22,760 bases of DNA from a virus, in IMG/VR virus record IMGVR_UViG_3300027852_000862, positions 1 to 22,760 of that record; one strand, 5' to 3'. The notes below the pieces were generated by a model. It was given only the letters and a program-made list of their open reading frames with translations. It did not search any database and had not been told where the DNA came from. Shown here in pieces: positions 15,101 through 21,563 of the stretch; the first letter of the stretch is position 1; every line of letters begins with the position of its first letter. The translations under genes were made by a program, and so were the position numbers.

Positions 15101-16663
15101 CCCCAGGTTCAGGTCGCTGTTGGCGTAGGCCGTGGTGCCCGTGCGGTGGAGGAAGCTGGTGTACGCTCGGACGGCGCCGGGCACGAAGTTGCCCTCCCAG
15201 TTCTCATCGGCCGAGTCGTTCCCGTAGTGGTTGAAGGTGTAGGGGTTGCTGGCCGACCGGACCTCGCTGTTGAGCGCGAGCCCGGACACGAACTCCGAGG
15301 CATAGGGGTAGGCGTAGGCGCCGTAGCCCGAGTGGCTGGCGTCGTAGTTCAGGTTGTGGCGCTGGAAGATCAGGTGGCGACGCTGCTCGGCGCCCCCGAT
15401 CTCGCCCGCATCCCCGACCTGGGGGCGGCAGACGATGAAGATGGCGTAGGCGCCGTCGGCGTAGTTGGGGATCGCGGAGAGCTGCTCGCTCGAGGTGGAG
15501 TCCTTGCCCCCGCCCGACTCGCTGATCAGGGCGGACTTCCCGTTGAAGAAGACGCCAGGCCGTCCCGCCAGGCGATTCTCGAGGACCGTGGGCTTCGATC
15601 CCTCGGGGATCTCGACATGGCCGTGCACCGCCTTCTTGGTGATTTGGAGGTCGTCGTTGACCGCGGGGCGCCAGTCGCGGCCGTGGCCCATCCGGTCACT
15701 CCAGCTGAACACGGGCTCGCCGGCGCCGTTGGCTTCGAGGGCGTCCTCCGGCATGTACCAGGACCAGATGCGGTTCTCCCAGTCCTCGAGGTCCTCGGGC
15801 GTCCAGTCCTGTAGGGGTAGCGTGGTCCCGGTCGCCTGGGGGTTGCTGTCGCGGTCCGCGTACTCCGGGTGGCCGGTGACGATGGAGCCGTCCTCCTTCA
15901 CCGCCATGCACGTGGCCGGATAGGGCGCCTTGATCACCGAGGAGGGCTTCGGCGCGATGGTCGTGAGGTTGGCGTAGGTGACGGCCAGGGCCGAGTAGGT
16001 CTTGTCGTCCTGCTCGAGGGCGATGAGGCTCTGCTGGTAGAGGCGGAGCTCGCGCACCCACCGGCCAACCGTGAGGGACCAATGGAGCTCGGGCTCGGTG
16101 TCCTTGCTGTTCGCCACCGGGATCTGGCGAATGCGGTAGATGGCGCTCTTCGATTGAAACTTCCCGGAGGCTGTCGCCGTGTAGACGTTCCCGCCGGTAT
16201 CGACCCGGACCGACCCCAGAACCATGCTGTCCGAGGGCAGGGGGATGGGGAAGGACCAAAGCAGCGCGCCGGAGGAGTTGCGCTTCTCGATCACCTTGCC
16301 GGCGACGGTGTAGGTGTTGTCCTGCTGGTCCACGTCCTGGGCGGTCGCGCCCTGCCCCGAGGCCGTGTCCTTGGCCCACTCCTCCGAGACCTTGGGCGTG
16401 CCGGAGTCCAGCTCGCCGTAGAGCTCGTCGTACTGGATCGCCTTCTGGTCGAAGGTGATCGAGGTTAGGTGGGTCACCTCTGCGCCGAGGGCCGCGGTGA
16501 TGAGCTTCTGGGTTCCCTCGCGCTGCGAGATGCGGACGCGGCCGGTAGCGGGATCCACGGACCGGGTGTTCTTCGCGTCGTGGGCGGTATCCGGGCGCTG
16601 GTCCCCCTCGCCGCGGTTCTCGTCCACGCCACGGATCGGTGCTGGGATGCGCGAGAAGTTCAT
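12158..16663 (-). CDS. Tail nozzle / tail-tubular-B-like protein with inserted LamG-like domain
   Basis: This 1,501-residue protein is beta-rich throughout. Residues about 60-300 and 810-1100 contain blade-like repeats (GGNVYTATASGKF, DGSIVTG, DGGIYVAG), suggesting a beta-propeller. Residues about 1150-1280 carry a pattern I associate with podovirus nozzle or stabilisation proteins: LDRVVMARGSGDPHNWH, AGDPLDWDNFPP, DDLLLFGCDSSIYAL and GRSWCKDPSGVLYFFGSKGG. Between about 320 and 800 lies a segment with hallmarks of phage LamG/concanavalin-like domains: VFSWSDRMGHGRDW, PGVFFNGKSALI, YEIIVVKR and ELERFEGYLAHSWG. Inside that segment is a short Thr/Val-rich beta module at about 578-632. T7 gp12 is 794 aa, so the extra length is largely this insertion. 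The start overlaps the previous stop (ATGA at 16660-16663) and no Shine-Dalgarno is seen, so it is probably coupled. The nozzle call is fairly firm; carbohydrate binding is inferred. Confidence 0.8.
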   Translation of the reverse strand: MNFSRIPAPIRGVDENRGEGDQRPDTAHDAKNTRSVDPATGRVRISQREGTQKLITAALGAEVTHLTSITFDQKAIQYDELYGELDSGTPKVSEEWAKDTASGQGATAQDVDQQDNTYTVAGKVIEKRNSSGALLWSFPIPLPSDSMVLGSVRVDTGGNVYTATASGKFQSKSAIYRIRQIPVANSKDTEPELHWSLTVGRWVRELRLYQQSLIALEQDDKTYSALAVTYANLTTIAPKPSSVIKAPYPATCMAVKEDGSIVTGHPEYADRDSNPQATGTTLPLQDWTPEDLEDWENRIWSWYMPEDALEANGAGEPVFSWSDRMGHGRDWRPAVNDDLQITKKAVHGHVEIPEGSKPTVLENRLAGRPGVFFNGKSALISESGGGKDSTSSEQLSAIPNYADGAYAIFIVCRPQVGDAGEIGGAEQRRHLIFQRHNLNYDASHSGYGAYAYPYASEFVSGLALNSEVRSASNPYTFNHYGNDSADENWEGNFVPGAVRAYTSFLHRTGTTAYANSDLNLGSGTYGFPTEGSYLGSGSGTAENAIVISMIHDGGLSSYYESEGTLVQSTGVFTGATFAFHPYRLTTGDTATLTDSAGTVTGPFVVTAKGNSTVTLTTGSLPADGTYTVKVTPQDRDCMTRSLLRVNGVPIDRWESHPMQLSGYDSVGTARILADVVDASPTILGHVFQPEAASSMRPFLGDVYEIIVVKRRKDGADLSEPTILSHPMYGDASDYRGAGEYPEGTWPPTPSGASDDHAYGTTSFVGTASALNTTELERFEGYLAHSWGIGLVLPDHTASFPHTHSRPSFGSLTFDLPISSALQSGPAAVKNLRETDPLLVKQSPAGELIYALVGLNVGGGPSVDINDVAYVPAAKCTGGIELASDGGIYVAGPGLDDDGIVCMAKLTDVDSIQGVSDQELEIKFWWDSTDVSFPHAGTTGVEHACNFASDELVRLWRDKEDNLWVPIPPTATSTNYDLFDCARVFAADGTHLLRLSTEDHGVTAYQNGYCVTVPQNEPEFDADDFTASGFPRAEFATVGLETDDNSTTDPSEALRKFRTALATVLTNTPRDFRYLAIAGGALSKRNGASWASVAGVSFSNTATYLASTTHQQKLYITDGSTYGVYTPKTDLLEAWEATGSGSMPQKCQLITTWLDRVVMARGSGDPHNWHMSAAGDPLDWDNFPPVPNDLMAISGNNADITGLCPDIINTLVPYNDDLLLFGCDSSIYALVSNPVSGGAFDLVSDITGMAFGRSWCKDPSGVLYFFGSKGGVYRMVPGGQPEHLSDARSGNDVSIERRLRDMDLSAYRVELVWDHENMGLRVYLIPFVVGGTASLEFYFWSHKTAAWWPDSMVDAGHQPYSIAVFDGDDPDDRVVAHGCQDGYVRLISKDAKDDDGLPIDSWVIYGPIRTDGDLETKLIKLRAVMAHDLAPVMVQVYVNSSTKLPEEPVWCGEFAPGLSDTLSVRQRGAYVWIKVGNVSAGQRWAIEELSASVSRGGRRRAR

Positions 16664-17052
16664 CGGAGGGTGCGGAAGAGCATCGTGGGCTTGAGCGACA
16701 GGGAGGAGACCTCGAGGGAGGGGAGGCCGTTGATCAGCATGGGGCCGGCGCCCTGCAGGAGGTCGATAGGCCCGCGCTCGCCGGTGGCGGCCAGGGTCAC
16801 GTCGAGCTGGACGTGGGCGTTGCCGTCCCGGAGGATGACCTGGCCGGAGGCCACCGGGGACACGATGATCGCATCCACGAGGAAGGCGCTCGAGCGAGTG
16901 AAGAGCACGCTGTTCTCCGCCGCCTGCCCGCACCGGCCGTCAGGCTGGTAGGGGAAGTAGGGCGTGCCGGTAGCGAAGGCGACGCTGTCGTCGTCGCTCC
17001 CGCTCGACGGCACGTGCATCTTGTGAGTGCCCAGCTCCGGCTCAACGATCAT
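16660..17052 (-). CDS. Small beta-rich virion protein candidate, unknown function (130 aa)
   Basis: This 130-residue protein is rich in alternating hydrophobic and polar residues, as in a small beta-sandwich (AFLVDAIIVSP, SGQVILRDGNAHVQLDVTL, LEVSSLSLKPTMLF). No enzymatic motif or membrane segment is visible. The ATG at 17050-17052 overlaps the upstream TGA (ATGA), which fixes the start; longer in-frame starts would run deep into the previous gene. Its own stop overlaps the nozzle start in the same way. It lies between the adaptor and the nozzle, together with another beta-rich small protein, so a neck, tail or fibre role is likely. No family is recognised. Confidence 0.65.
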   Translation of the reverse strand: MIVEPELGTHKMHVPSSGSDDDSVAFATGTPYFPYQPDGRCGQAAENSVLFTRSSAFLVDAIIVSPVASGQVILRDGNAHVQLDVTLAATGERGPIDLLQGAGPMLINGLPSLEVSSLSLKPTMLFRTLR

Positions 17053-17459
17053 CCGGCGTTGCCACCCAGGCGGATGATGCGGTAGTAGATCCGGTAGGCT
17101 GCAACCGCGCCGCTGGACAGGGTGTTGAAGCCGCCACGGAAGACCTTGCCGACCTCCTGCATGCGGTCGGTCGTGGTGCTCACGCCGGGCATGTAGGGCG
17201 TCTTGAAGTCCATGGCCATGGAGCCGGTCAGGGCCGTCACGGTGACAGTCTCGGCCGCGGCTGCGGCGGTCGGGCCGGCAAGCCACTCGATGGCCTCGAT
17301 GAGCACGTCGTGGCCGTTGGGCAGGCCGCCGGCGGTGGCCAGGGTGCGCCAATGGGCGTCACCGACCACTCCGGTCGCGTCGCCGTCGCCGGTCTCCGGG
17401 TACTGGGCGCCGGTGCCTCCGAAGTCGCCATGGAAGCGGCCAATCTGGGGATACATCAT
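17049..17459 (-). CDS. Small beta-rich virion protein candidate, unknown function (136 aa)
   Basis: This 136-residue protein has a Gly/Asp/Thr-rich N terminus. It continues with alternating strands (DVLIEAIEWLAG, AETVTVTALTGSMAMDF) and ends with GAVAAYRIYYRIIRLGG. Its ATG lies in an ATGA overlap with the stop of the 325-aa adaptor gene (17456-17459) and there is no clear Shine-Dalgarno, so translation probably depends on the adaptor. It may share a general fold with the next 130-aa protein, since both have a 'V/LxEA/DAI' strand followed by a Thr/Val-rich strand. That resemblance is weak and by eye. A structural role at the head-tail junction or in a fibre is inferred from position. Confidence 0.65.
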   Translation of the reverse strand: MMYPQIGRFHGDFGGTGAQYPETGDGDATGVVGDAHWRTLATAGGLPNGHDVLIEAIEWLAGPTAAAAAETVTVTALTGSMAMDFKTPYMPGVSTTTDRMQEVGKVFRGGFNTLSSGAVAAYRIYYRIIRLGGNAG

Positions 17460-18433
17460 GTGATGGTTACTGGGTCAGAGGCCCAGATCAGGGCCTGGCT
17501 GTGGTTGATGGAGTGTCCTTCCGCCTGGTCCCAGGCGGTGTTCTGCATGGCCCCGAAGTTCCACTCGCGGCGCTCGTCGTGCTGCATGGCGAGGGCCCAG
17601 ACGGGGCCGCTGAGGACCTTGACGATCCGGTCGTCCACGTCCATGCCGGTACCCTCTTCCTCCTCCATTCCGCGGGCGTAGGCCCGGAGCATGGACAGGA
17701 AGGCCGGGATGGCGTAGTCCGGGATCGGGACCTGGGCGTCGGGGCCGTCCACGTCCACCCACCGCGCGCGGTAGTTGATCGAGAACGCATCCCAGTCGTC
17801 CTCGTTCGGCGCCGGCCAAATCTCGAGCACGGTCTCGGGTGCCAGCTCGGCGCCCAGCTTCGCCCCGAAGAGTGCGGCCCAGGTCTCGAAGCCAGACCAA
17901 CCCAGGGACGTGGTCCGAAGGTTGATGAGCTCGTCGGGCGTGGTCTTGACCAGGGCGCGCGAGAACTGCTCGGAGGCCGTGAGCTCGAGGGTGCCACCCC
18001 AGTCGCTGGGCAGCTCAAGCCGCGAGGTGTCGATGGCCAGGTCAAGGGCGTTCGTGTCCTGCACGGCCAGGGCGTTGGTCACGGACTGGACGGTGAGCAC
18101 GTCGTCCGTCTTCGATGCGATGTCGAGCTGGGCCAGGCTCACGCCGGAGCTGTCGGAGACCGTGACGAAGTCGCCGGCCACGAGCTCGTAGGAGGCGAAG
18201 CCGCCGACCTTGGTGAAGGTCTTGGCCGAGTGGCTGTAGGTCGCCCCCGTGACGGAAACGGCCGCTCGAGCCGCCAGGCGCTGGACGCGGCGCTCGAGGA
18301 AGCCCCAGGAGTGCGAGGAGAAGAAGAGGTTGCCCACCTGGTTGAGCAGATCCTCCTTGTCTAGGCGGTCATCGGGCTCGCCACCGAGGGCGTGGGTCAT
18401 GTAGTCCAAGGCCTTCTTGACGGTGAGGGGCAT
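17456..18433 (-). CDS. Head-tail adaptor / tail-tubular-A-like protein candidate
   Basis: This 325-residue protein lies immediately after the capsid and decoration genes and before the nozzle, where podoviruses encode the adaptor ring (T7 gp11-like). The N-terminal helical segment has an adaptor-like pattern: KALDYMTHAL, DLLNQVGNLFFSSHSWGFLERR. A beta-rich middle follows (about 55-130), and then a C-terminal half with the strand LEIWPAPNEDD and helices from about 235 on (IPDYAIPAFLSMLRAYARG). No catalytic residues are visible. The start has AGGAGG 5 bases upstream, one of the strongest ribosome binding sites here, in keeping with a gene that begins a new run after a 72-base gap. Its stop overlaps the next start. 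Family identity is inferred from position and pattern. Confidence 0.7.
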   Translation of the reverse strand: MPLTVKKALDYMTHALGGEPDDRLDKEDLLNQVGNLFFSSHSWGFLERRVQRLAARAAVSVTGATYSHSAKTFTKVGGFASYELVAGDFVTVSDSSGVSLAQLDIASKTDDVLTVQSVTNALAVQDTNALDLAIDTSRLELPSDWGGTLELTASEQFSRALVKTTPDELINLRTTSLGWSGFETWAALFGAKLGAELAPETVLEIWPAPNEDDWDAFSINYRARWVDVDGPDAQVPIPDYAIPAFLSMLRAYARGMEEEEGTGMDVDDRIVKVLSGPVWALAMQHDERREWNFGAMQNTAWDQAEGHSINHSQALIWASDPVTIT

Positions 18434-18444
18434 GCGGACCTCCT
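18431..18444 (-). promoter_or_regulatory. Strong ribosome binding site deciding the adaptor start
   Basis: AGGAGG (18439-18444 on the minus strand) lies 5 bases before the ATG at 18431-18433. It re-initiates translation after the gap that follows the decoration gene. Confidence 0.75.
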
Positions 18445-18460
18445 AGTTGGATGGGGTGCC

Positions 18461-18495
18461 CCCCCCGGGCTGGCAACATGAAGCGGCCCAGGGGG
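18461..18495. terminator. GC-rich hairpin between decoration and adaptor genes
   Basis: Arms at 18461-18470 and 18486-18495 pair over 9 of 10 positions (one C-A mismatch), almost all G-C, around a 15-base loop. It sits in one of only two gaps above 20 bases in the minus-strand operon. There is no T-run on either side, so a classic intrinsic terminator is not supported. A leaky terminator, an RNA processing site, or a structure protecting the 3' end of capsid mRNA are all possible. Confidence 0.45.
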
Positions 18496-18505
18496 AGCGG
18501 GGGGA

Positions 18506-18952
18506 TCAAGTCTCGTTGTGGCCGAGACCGTTGAGGCCGTCGAACCAGACCTTGGACAAGGCCGAGGCCGAGTAGGCCTCGAGCGCGCGCCCGACGATCT
18601 TGGTGTTGGTCACCGCGGTCGCGTCCTGGAGGTCGAACGCGGCGTTGGTGACGGCGAGGATCTCACCGGCCGCCACGCCGGAGTCCACGTTCGAGAGCAC
18701 GACGCCGGAGAAGTAGAACTTCCCGGTGGCGCCGGCCGCCAGGTCCTGGGCTGCGATAGCGACCACGTCGTACTCCTGCTGCGCCGTCGCCGGCGCTTTC
18801 GTGAGGTACGGGAGGCCGCTCGTCGAGTCGAAGGCGGCGAAGCTGACCACGATGGAATCACCCTCGGAGAGCGCGGCATGCGCCTCGAGGTAGCCGGTCT
18901 GGTCAGAGATGGAGACGCCGTTTCCGACGCCGATGGTTTTCACGTTGGCCAT
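18506..18952 (-). CDS. Capsid decoration / head-stabilising protein candidate
   Basis: This 148-residue protein is rich in Ala, Val, Gly, Ser and Thr with many short beta-strands (GDSIVVSFAAFD, GKFYFSGVVLSNVD, VAAGEILAVTNAAF, NTKIVGRALE). It has no membrane segment, cysteine or catalytic motif. Small beta-rich proteins of this composition directly following the major capsid gene are commonly head decoration or cement proteins. The AVTNAAFDL...NTKIVGRALEAY pattern fits the beta-tulip/SH3-like decoration proteins I know. Here the gene precedes the adaptor and follows the capsid gene by 12 bases. Translation starts from a strong site that overlaps the capsid stop codon. The assignment is by composition and order. 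Confidence 0.65.
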   Translation of the reverse strand: MANVKTIGVGNGVSISDQTGYLEAHAALSEGDSIVVSFAAFDSTSGLPYLTKAPATAQQEYDVVAIAAQDLAAGATGKFYFSGVVLSNVDSGVAAGEILAVTNAAFDLQDATAVTNTKIVGRALEAYSASALSKVWFDGLNGLGHNET

Positions 18953-18967
18953 GTGGGGTTCCTCCTA
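18950..18967 (-). promoter_or_regulatory. Ribosome binding site overlapping the capsid stop codon
   Basis: On the minus strand the capsid stop TAG is the start of TAGGAGG. The AGGAGG core (18961-18966) lies 8 bases before the decoration gene ATG, so termination of capsid translation and initiation of the next gene occur at the same spot. Confidence 0.75.
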
Positions 18968-20179
18968 CTGGCTGATCTGGGCGGACGGGTGGACGACGCC
19001 GAGCTTCCGGCGATCACGGCACCAGAGCTGGCACCACACCTCGAAGTTCTGGATCCAGCTGGTGGGCTGGCGGATGTCCTGGCCGGGCTTGTGGCTGTGG
19101 AAGTAGCGCTCCTTGAAGAAGACCTGGCGGAGCGCATCCTTGGTCAGGAAGTAGAAGCGGGGGCCGGTGAAGTCGGCGTCCGCGCTGTCCTCGGCAACCA
19201 ACGTGTTGTTGGTCGTGTCGATGTAGGCCGGGGTCGTGTCGAGCTCGCTGATGTAGACGATCTCGACGCCACCCACGGTCAGGGTGCCGTCCTCCATCTC
19301 GGCCGCGCCCCAGGTGTCCTTGCCACCACGCAGGCCGGTCGAGAAGGCCTCGCAGCCCCACTCGGACGAAGCGATGATGTGGGGAGCCGAGGCCATGTCG
19401 CCGTACTGCGGCTTGCCGGGGAGCTTCTGGTAGGAGAGCTTCCGGCGCATGCGCTTGAGCTTCCCGACCAGGTCGCCACCGGCCACGTACTTGGTGTCGG
19501 CCGTGTCACCGCCGACGCTCGAGTAGGTGAGGCTCTGGTTGTCCCAGGCCGTGTTGGTGGCCGCGGTCGCGGTCGGGATCGTCTGAACGGTCGAGCCCCA
19601 GCTCGCGCCGCCGGTGGCGGACGGCGGGACGTGGATGCCCGAGGTGGCGTCCGTGTACTCGTTGACGAAGGACAAGATCGACTGGGGGCGCTTGGCGGTG
19701 CCGGTGGCCTCCATGTCCGCGTAGACCGGGGGAGCCCACTTGGCGTACTCCATCGCGTTGACCGCGTTGGTGTGGGCGACCTGGCGCTTCTGGAACATGA
19801 GCTCCTTCAGCTGGTGGGCGGCGTAGCGCTTGCCCACTCCGGTCGGCACGTCCATCATGATCTCCTGGTCGGTCCAGGCGACATCGAACATGTAGAACCG
19901 CCAGTTGGCGGTCATCTCGGTACCCGTCTGCGGGTTCTGGTAGTCCTTCTCGTAGCCCGCGGGGAGGTACCACTCGCCCCGGTCGGTTGCGGTGAGGAGG
20001 ATGCGGTCCTTGAGGACCGGGCCGGCCTTGAAGACCTCCCGTTCCTTGCGGCCGCCGATGAGGAAGGCGCTGGTGTAGTTTCGCTTGGTCAGCGTGTTGA
20101 CGATGTCCTTGGGCTTACCCATGAAGGTAGGGCCCTGGGACTCCATCAGCGTCGCAAATGCGGTGATGGGATCAGCCAT
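18965..20179 (-). CDS. Major capsid protein (HK97-fold expected)
   Basis: This 404-residue protein follows the portal and scaffold-like genes and precedes a decoration-like gene, the standard place for the major capsid protein of tailed phages. It is soluble and has no enzymatic motif. Segments such as GRKEREVFKAGPVLKDRI, LPAGYEKDYQNPQTG and WRFYMFDVAWTDQEI recall capsid proteins annotated in marine podovirus-like genomes. That pattern is a conserved strand pair, then NPQ, then a Trp-rich strand and an E-x-M turn into the long helix region. The HK97 fold is assumed from the tailed-phage context, not read directly. A 56-base gap separates it from the scaffold gene. No clear Shine-Dalgarno precedes the ATG (the region reads ...CCTCACCTGAATC), which is odd for a very abundant protein. 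No better downstream start was found. Confidence 0.75.
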   Translation of the reverse strand: MADPITAFATLMESQGPTFMGKPKDIVNTLTKRNYTSAFLIGGRKEREVFKAGPVLKDRILLTATDRGEWYLPAGYEKDYQNPQTGTEMTANWRFYMFDVAWTDQEIMMDVPTGVGKRYAAHQLKELMFQKRQVAHTNAVNAMEYAKWAPPVYADMEATGTAKRPQSILSFVNEYTDATSGIHVPPSATGGASWGSTVQTIPTATAATNTAWDNQSLTYSSVGGDTADTKYVAGGDLVGKLKRMRRKLSYQKLPGKPQYGDMASAPHIIASSEWGCEAFSTGLRGGKDTWGAAEMEDGTLTVGGVEIVYISELDTTPAYIDTTNNTLVAEDSADADFTGPRFYFLTKDALRQVFFKERYFHSHKPGQDIRQPTSWIQNFEVWCQLWCRDRRKLGVVHPSAQISQ

Positions 20180-20235
20180 GATTCAGGTGAGGGTTCTCGG
20201 TTTGGGATCGTGGCCAACCGCGCCGTCCGCTCTCG

Positions 20236-21219
20236 TCAGTCGAGGAGGCCCATGATCATCGTGTCGAGCTCGTCGAGGCTCTCTTCGGTGCCCTGGTCAC
20301 TCCCGCCTGGCGTTGATGCGGTGGTGCCGCCGGCCAAGGGATCGGAACTCGGAGCGACCTGTGCGGCAGCATCCCGGAGGGCCAGCTCGATCCGCCCCGC
20401 GACCGTTGAGGGTTCGCGGTACTTGGCGGCTCCGCTGGCGATCAGTTGCTGCGCGCGCGCATCGACCTCGTTCCAGACATCGGGTTGTGCGAGCTGCGGA
20501 AGGTCGGCCTTCTGCAGCTCTCGCCTCACGTTCGCCACCTCCATCGTCACGACCCGCGCTTCCGCCTGCTGGGACCGCAGTTCAGCGGCCTGGAGCTTGG
20601 GAAGGGAGTCGTAGAGCGGTTGCAGGGCCGACTTGAGGACTTCCGACGCCTCCGCGTCGATCTCGGCCAAGGGTTGCAGGACCTCGTCGAGCTCGGGCAG
20701 GGCCGCGGGCTGTCCCTCGGTCGAGTCTTCCTGGGTTCTACCCGGATCGTCCGCCGTGGGGGCCGCGGCCGTGTCACCCGTGCCTTCGGTGGTCCCGGCC
20801 TCGCCAGAACCGGCTCGGAGCCGCTCGTAATCCCGCTGCTGGTCGGCAAAGACCTTTTGAGCATGCCGCCCAGCCTCGAAGATCGCTTCCCTGGAAAGGC
20901 TCCCCTCCAGGGCGGCGGGGTCGAGGCCGGTGGTGCGCTGGACCGCCTGGAGCGCCTTGCTGTAGGCCTCGTCGGCGGCAGGATCACCGGGTTGCTCATC
21001 AGCATCCTGGGACGGCTCCCGGCCCTGGTCAAGGGGTTTCCCATCGCCAGCCGCTCCCAGAGTCCCGTAGGGGTCCTCGTTCGGGTCTGGCGCAGGGCCG
21101 CTTGCGGGTGGCTCGTCGTCGATCAAGCCGTCCAGGGCCTCCATGAGAACCGCGTCCGCGGCGTCCCCAAGGCTGTCGTCGTAGTCGGGCTCGAGGATGT
21201 CGTTCTTAGATTCGTTCAT
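20236..21219 (-). CDS. Scaffold-like protein (capsid assembly)
   Basis: This 327-residue protein is acidic, with a disordered N-terminal 130 residues full of Asp, Glu, Pro and Gly. A helical, Gln/Glu/Ala-rich region at about 175-280 follows (AAELRSQQAEARVVTMEVANV, DARAQQLIASGAAK), and the C terminus is short and acidic (ESLDELDTMIMGLLD). Scaffolding proteins typically show this acidic, helical composition and lie between portal and capsid genes, as here. No protease signature (Ser/His/Asp triad) is evident, so a fused prohead protease is not supported. The start at 21217-21219 is chosen because it overlaps the upstream stop (ATGA). A Met 14 codons upstream exists but would overlap the previous gene by about 45 bases. 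No Shine-Dalgarno is present, so coupling is likely. Confidence 0.7.
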   Translation of the reverse strand: MNESKNDILEPDYDDSLGDAADAVLMEALDGLIDDEPPASGPAPDPNEDPYGTLGAAGDGKPLDQGREPSQDADEQPGDPAADEAYSKALQAVQRTTGLDPAALEGSLSREAIFEAGRHAQKVFADQQRDYERLRAGSGEAGTTEGTGDTAAAPTADDPGRTQEDSTEGQPAALPELDEVLQPLAEIDAEASEVLKSALQPLYDSLPKLQAAELRSQQAEARVVTMEVANVRRELQKADLPQLAQPDVWNEVDARAQQLIASGAAKYREPSTVAGRIELALRDAAAQVAPSSDPLAGGTTASTPGGSDQGTEESLDELDTMIMGLLD

Positions 21220-21563
21220 TTGTCGAGGTTGAGGCGGTGCTTGTTGGCCCCGTGCTTCCATCCGGGGTTCTGGCGCTGAATCTCGTCGATGTCGCGCTGC
21301 GAGGTGATGACGGGGGTTCCGTCCTGGAGGTAGGCACCAGCCCCCTTGGTGAGGGGTTGGTTGTGCTCATCGAAGCCCGTGGGGAGGCTGTGCGCGACGT
21401 GGGCCACGCTCTCGATGATCGGCACCCCCGGGATGTCCGGGAGGCGCCTGTAGTCCCGGCCCTCGTACTGGAAGACCGTGCCGATCTCCGGGGCCTGGGA
21501 CATCGGGAGGACGACGAGGGTGTGCTGGCCGCTCTCGAGGTCGATGGCGCTGTAGCTGGGCAT
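21216..21563 (-). CDS. Small conserved-looking protein between portal and scaffold, unknown function
   Basis: The protein has 115 residues. The N terminus (MPSYSAIDLESGQHTLVVLPMS) and the strand VFQYEGRDYRRLPDIPG suggest a small beta domain. The C terminus ends with the helix TSQRDIDEIQRQNPGWKHG. Similar small proteins between portal and scaffold in podovirus-like genomes sometimes derive from FmdB-type zinc ribbons with the shared 'PxxxSxRxIxE' tail. This one has no Cys pairs, so a zinc ribbon is not present. The ATG shares one base with the portal stop (TGATG), with a G-rich run (GGGGGT) upstream. It is a hypothetical protein, probably related to head assembly given its place. Confidence 0.6.
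   Translation of the reverse strand: MPSYSAIDLESGQHTLVVLPMSQAPEIGTVFQYEGRDYRRLPDIPGVPIIESVAHVAHSLPTGFDEHNQPLTKGAGAYLQDGTPVITSQRDIDEIQRQNPGWKHGANKHRLNLDK

Noticed and set aside
12134-15814. A 1,226-codon plus-strand open frame opposite the nozzle gene, and a 698-codon one at 18518-20614 opposite the decoration and capsid genes.
   Set aside because: Same antisense artefact of high third-position GC. The second runs across several minus-strand gene boundaries and through gaps, and the products show no domain-like pattern.
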